From NCBI GenBank assembly GCA_022702705.1, contig CM040430.1, positions 14,146,310 through 14,210,309 on the forward strand: a stretch of DNA of 64,000 bases, written 5' to 3'. Below, one piece after another: positions 59,772 to 64,000 of this stretch. A program made the position numbers and the translations under genes. How positions within the stretch are numbered: position 1 is the first letter of the stretch; the number at the start of each line of letters is the position of its first letter. The notes under the pieces were generated by a model that saw only the letters and a program-made list of their open reading frames with translations, was not told the origin of the DNA and did no database searches. This stretch comes from Papilionanthe hookeriana x Papilionanthe teres (Eukaryota > Streptophyta > Magnoliopsida > Asparagales > Orchidaceae).

Positions 59772-60240
59772 TTTTCCTTACACGAGAATCTCTCGAATGA
59801 CACATTCTAGAGTTTTCTCTATAATATTCACCATAATGAAACTATCTCGACATTTCCTTTTCTGATGTTTTCTCTTTTCATTAGCCCTTTTCTTCTTTCT
59901 TTGATTTTCTTAATATTTAAGGATCCCTTACATGATCCAAAAGAATAAGTTATTCGGAGATCAGGGCAATGTGATAGATAAACTGAGTGGTGACTCCTCG
60001 ACATCAATGACACCAACAACTGATATGACAGAGAATTGGCGGTGACGGCAGCAACAAGATTTGGGCGCCGACAGTATGCCCTAAATAATAAAATTGATAG
60101 GAGTGAACATTTAAATAATATCATTTCTAAAATTTGCAGCCAAACAATAGGAAAGGTTGGGAAGTCAATGAGGTTCTCCTCAAGCTTTGTGGCATCCCTA
60201 CTCTTCTCTCCTTTGGACTCATAAAATAACTGCTCCCACT
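59772..60240 (-). mobile_element. Leader region of the repeat-rich element, minus copy (part 2)
   Basis: Begins with the right-hand TTTTC of the element 3 TSD. On the minus strand it shows GTTGGTGTCATTGATGTCGA, then GGAGTCACCAC and TTATTCTTTTGGATCATG, matching GTCGGTGTTATTGTTTTGGA, GGAGTCGCCA and TTATTTCTTTGGATCATA of the + copy at 60320-60410. GGAGTCGCCA-like leaders occur in Tat/Ogre retrotransposons; I infer but cannot prove that family. Confidence 0.55.
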
Positions 60241-60259
60241 TGTTCCTTTCACATTTGAC

Positions 60260-62155
60260 TTTCTATGTCCAACCATGAAAACCTATGGTGGCATCCGGAG
60301 CCGCCCAAGATTTTCTCATGTCGATGTCGGTGTTATTGTTTTGGAGTCGCCAATTTATTTATCTATAATAACACTCTATCTTCACGAAATCTTATTTCTT
60401 TGGATCATATAAATGATATTTAGATAATAAGAAATTTGAAAAAAATAAGAGCTGGTAAAAAAGAAAATATTAGAATAAGAAATGTTAGTGATAATCCTTA
60501 GAAAAGGAGAATTCTAGAATATCTTATTCTTGAAATCTTTATATAAGGAGGATCACATATAAAATTTTGATAACCAGAGATCTCTAGTTGTAATATCTAT
60601 CCCGAGTCCTTAAATCTCCTATAGGAGCAAGCTTCTATAGTTAATTACATCTTAGACGATTAAAATAGTCTAAGAAAATTTCTGATTATTTTTAACACTT
60701 GTTTTCTAAGAAATTTCAAGAACGAGGAAAGAAAAGTCAATGTTCAATCCTAGGGGTAATATGTCACACAACCCTAAGAGTTTGATTTTGTCAATATCAT
60801 TTGTTATGTTGAGTTTATTTTATTTTATTTTGTTGTTTGTCATTTTAACTTTATTTTGTTTTGTCAATGTCATTGTTTTGTTGCCTTTTAATTTGTTATT
60901 TGATTGGTGGCTATCCTAAAAGTTTAGGTTTCACGACTATCCTAAAAATTTAGATTTCATGGCTATCCTAAAAGTTTAAGTTTTGTATTATTTTTGTCAT
61001 TTTAGTTTGCCATTTTTTTTAGTGTCATTTTGATTTTGTTTTATTTTTATTAATGTCATTGATGTCATTTGTTGATTACTTTTGTTGTCCCGTCTTCAGA
61101 ATGTCATCCTGCAAAATAGAGTTAACACATCCTAATAACATGCAAAGTAAATCTAAAGCGGAACTTGTCTTCAACCTGCAAGAAAATAATGTCAGAGTGA
61201 TTCTCATAAAAGAAATAATGTCAATTATATTACTTAAATTGTTGACTTAGTTGTTTTTATCTCGCAGAAACTTAGATTCAATGTCTTTTAAATTTAGTAT
61301 CATTTAAATTTAATCTTTATGAATTAGATTTAAGTTCAATGTCTTTTGAATTTAAGGTTTTGAATTAAGTCTAATGTGAATTAAACTTTAGATTTAGTGT
61401 CACTTGAATCTAATATTTTCGAGTAAAATATAATATAAATTAGATTTAAGAATTTAGATTTAATATCTTTTGAATCTAAAGATTTTGAATTAAGTCTAAT
61501 GTGAATTAGACTTAATTTTTAAGTCCTAATGTTGGTCGAACCTAAAGAAATTTAGTTAAGTCTAGTATAAGTTAGACTCTATAGTTTTTGGTTCTGATAT
61601 CAATTGGGCCTAAAGATTTGGTTTTGATTCAATTTGGATTGAATATTGAGTTTAAGTTCAATGTAGGTTGAATTTAAGGTTGATGTTTAACTTTGGATTG
61701 ATCCTAAGTTAAATGTTTGATTTCAGGTTCAATGTGGATTGAACCCTAAGTTAAAGATTTTGACTTAAGTTCAACTTTGGATTGATCTTAAGTCAAAGGT
61801 TTGGTTTAGGTTCAATGTGGTTTGAACCTAAATTATAGAATTTCATTTAAGTTCAACTTTGGGTTGATCTTAAGTTTGGGTTAACCTAGGTTCAAATTAG
61901 GTTGAACCTAAGTTAGAAGTTTTGACTTAAGTTCAATATGTGGTGATCTTAAGTTTGGGTTAACCTGGGTTCAAGTTAGGTTGAACCTAAGTTTAGAAAT
62001 TTTGACTTAAGTTCAGTATGGATTGAACTTAAGTTTGGGTTAACCTAGGTTCAATGTTGAATATAAGTTAGAAGATTTGACTTAAGTTCAATATGTGTTG
62101 AACTTAAGTTTAAGTCAGACTTATATTTAATTTTTGTTGAACCTAAAGGATTTGA
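60260..62155 (+). mobile_element. Repeat-rich element, + copy (inverted relative)
   Basis: Leader with GGAGTCGCCA (about 60342), the CTCCTATAGGAGCAAG motif, TGTCATTTTG-type repeats, three exact-period 26 bp units of GGCTATCCTAAAAGTTTA (60909-60986), the GCAGG-spliced-looking segment near 61090-61190, then short TTCAA/TTGAA hairpin units (61250-62150) such as GGTTCAATGTGGATTGAACC. It is the reverse complement in organisation of 46500-50233 plus 59772-60240. The array is far shorter than in the minus copy and ends abruptly where the LTR fragment begins. Confidence 0.65.
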
Positions 62156-62810
62156 GAAAAACTACTCAAAAGCATTGGAATAACACAACAAAACATATTT
62201 ATAAAACTCAAATCCAAAGTACAAGACTCAAGAACTAAGATACAAATACTTATCTCGAATGTTACCAAAGTAATCCTTCAAAGTTCTCTGACTTTTCAAA
62301 CTCCCATGAACTCTTACAGGACTCTAAACTTCAGAAATTACAAAAAATCTCTATGAACTCACTACACACTAACACACTTTGAACTATAAGTGGAAGAACT
62401 AACCAAACTACTCTAAAACGACTCCAAAATGACTCTCTTTTGCTTTTAACTTAATCGTTATTATAGAGCTTCAAAAATGACCAGGGGTTGCTTTAGGCAC
62501 CTCTTCAAAATTTGGCCACATTCATTAAATCTTCTAGAAAGTAACTGTGGCACCTCGGCGCCCAACTGTCGTGCCTGGTGTCAGCCATGTTTTACAATTG
62601 ATGCATAGGCGCCAGTTTGGCTGGTTTATCAACATTCTTCATTTCAGCCAATTTTTGCTCATTTTTGTTGTATTTTTGCTCTTTCCATTCTTAAACTATT
62701 TTTATTACACCTATAACCAAAAACATAATGAATGCCTTTCAATCAAGCATAATTTCCTAAAAAATAGAGCATAAAGTGTTCATAAATATAGCTAATTTTA
62801 AGGTAGATCA
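62156..62810 (-). repeat. LTR fragment of element 4
   Basis: Matches 58920-59771 of the element 3 LTR (AATAACACAACAAAA, then ATACTTATCT) and ends ...GGTAGATCA, the LTR 5' end. A cluster GGCACCTCGGCGCC...GCATAGGCGCC lies at 62545-62615. The 3' half of the LTR is missing. Confidence 0.75.
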
Positions 62811-62829
62811 ATGAACAAGGGAAGAGGAC

Positions 62830-63724
62830 AATACTGGCACCTAGATTGTAAAAGCCTTTCCCAAAAAATGTCACTTCTAGAGCACAGAGGGTGGTAAAAC
62901 TACTAGGCTCCTTAAGTTTATGAGGAAGCTTTTTCTGAATAATAACACTACACTCCTCATTATGTGCTACAGTCTCAAAATCTCCTAGCTTAAGTTTCTT
63001 ATAAAATATCTTTTATAAACTTAACATAGCTAGGCATTTGTTCTAAGGCTTCAATAAATATAATATTGATTGTAAGCTTCTTAAGAAATTCTAAAAATCT
63101 AGAGAATTGTTGTTCCAACTTTTGTTTTTGAAGCCTTTGAGGAAATGGTGGAGGTGGTCTTTATAAATTCATCATAGGAGGTGAGGCTGATCTTTCTAAA
63201 TCCTTTGACATTTTTTCACTAGTTGTTTCAGGATTAGGGTTAACTTCTACTTCTTCAGGCTCCTTCCTAATAAATTTATTTAATTCTCTTCCACTCCCAA
63301 GATTAAAAGTCTTAATATGCTACACTTCTCCTTAGAGTTGACTTCGGTGTTACTAGGAAGTATTCCTTGTGGTCTATTACTAAGAAATTTTGCTATCTGG
63401 GCCAATTGATTTTCTTTGTTCCTAATAGCTGCAGCTTGACTCTGCAGGTAATTCACTATTTGTAGCACTACTTATTCCAAAGATATATTCTTATCCTTAA
63501 TTTTTGGGTTTGATTTAAAAATAGGAGGGTAAGTCTGCCTTGCGTTTGTGCTACCTTGATTTTCCCAATTCCAACTTTAATTAGCTTGACTAGTTCCCTA
63601 ATGTTGGTTTCCTACACCTGGGTTACTATTATTCCAATCAAATTTTGGTTTCTCTTCCAACTAAGGTTATATGAACTGGAGTACATATGGTTAAATCTAT
63701 TATTGATAGCATTCTATAGGTGGC
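62830..63724 (-). pseudogene. gag-protease remnant of element 4
   Basis: Minus-strand sequence parallels 38720-39600 of element 2: the stretch before the protease (EEC...IIQKKLP-like), the basic linker, QLAQIAKFLSNRPQGILPSN in frame 63468-63280, and the Asn/Trp-rich part near 63600. It directly adjoins the LTR 5' end, so everything from the protease active site to the polypurine tract is gone. Its right side is cut by the LTR starting at 63725. Confidence 0.7.
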
Positions 63725-64000
63725 TGACGCACCAAAAATATATATTGTTTTTGTTATATAATTTTACCCATTTTTAGTGATATTGCTCTTTAAATAAAGT
63801 TATTTTTCATGATTTGTTACATGTATGATGATTTTAGGTGATTGGAGCGAAAAGAAGCGAAAAGGGATGAATTCGGAGCAAAATGGAGAAAACTAGCTTC
63901 TGGCACCGCCAGCACCATTTTCCTGAGAGCTCCAGAAAATAATGGGACGATAAAGCACTATCGGCGCCCTATCGGGCGCTGCCGGTGCCCAATGTCGGTG
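63725..64000 (+). repeat. Start of another Athila-like LTR (runs out of the window)
   Basis: TGACGCACCAAAAATA opens an LTR similar to 15-345: GATATTGCTCTTTAAA, GATGATTTTAGG, GGAGCGAAAAGAAGCG, GAATTCGGAGCAAAAT, and a GC-rich cluster (CGGCGCCCTATCGGGCGC) at 63960-63978. Interrupts element 4. Confidence 0.8.

Overview
The window looks like repeat-dominated, AT-rich nuclear DNA of a flowering plant, probably a eudicot. The evidence is nested Ty3/gypsy (Athila-like) retrotransposons with tRNA-Asp primer sites, an RTE-type LINE with the plant-type (TTG)n tail, a tRNA-type SINE, PIF/Harbinger and MITE debris, and one plant-specific gene for a plasmodesmata-located DUF26 protein. No species is claimed.

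Layout. 1-3,960: a deleted Athila-like element on the + strand (LTR, PBS, a short gag-integrase fusion, env-like remnants). 5,184-5,373: a SINE with target-site duplication. 6,110-10,247 (minus): the only apparently intact host gene, a two-exon DUF26/PDLP-type gene whose 3.25 kb intron holds a second SINE, microsatellites and a MITE-like element. 11.4-12.2 kb: LTR fragment. 14.1-15.7 kb: MITE and a GRF zinc-finger remnant. 15.7-18.2 kb: a ~450 bp tandem pair whose second unit is split by a solo LTR. 18.2-19.5 kb: 5'-truncated RTE LINE with an inverted 5' end. 19.5-20.05 kb: Harbinger transposase remnant. 21.5-25.6 kb: tRNA-like sequence, split MITE, orphan promoter plus first exon. 26.5-27.6 kb: decayed ACT-domain-repeat (ACR) gene.

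30.5-42.5 kb (minus): a nearly full Athila-like element (gag, protease, RT, RNase H, integrase, two accessory ORFs) with a truncated 3' LTR and many lesions. 42.5-50.2 kb plus 59.8-60.2 kb: a repeat-rich element on the minus strand whose core is a ~4 kb array of short hairpins and telo-boxes. 50.2-59.8 kb: another Athila-like element inserted into it, with a perfect 5 bp target duplication. 60.3-62.16 kb: a head-to-head inverted relative of the same repeat-rich element. 62.2-63.7 kb: a collapsed Athila remnant. 63.7 kb to the end: the start of a further + strand LTR.

The retroelements share one design. Each LTR carries a cluster of GC-rich palindromes (GGCGCCTAGGCGCC type) about 180-330 bp from its 5' end. 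Matching clusters recur in the internal leaders just upstream of the accessory ORFs, and each element has its own sequence version. This reiterated leader module and the covarying hairpin array at 45-49 kb are the two most unusual signals. All alignments were made by eye; no identity values were computed.
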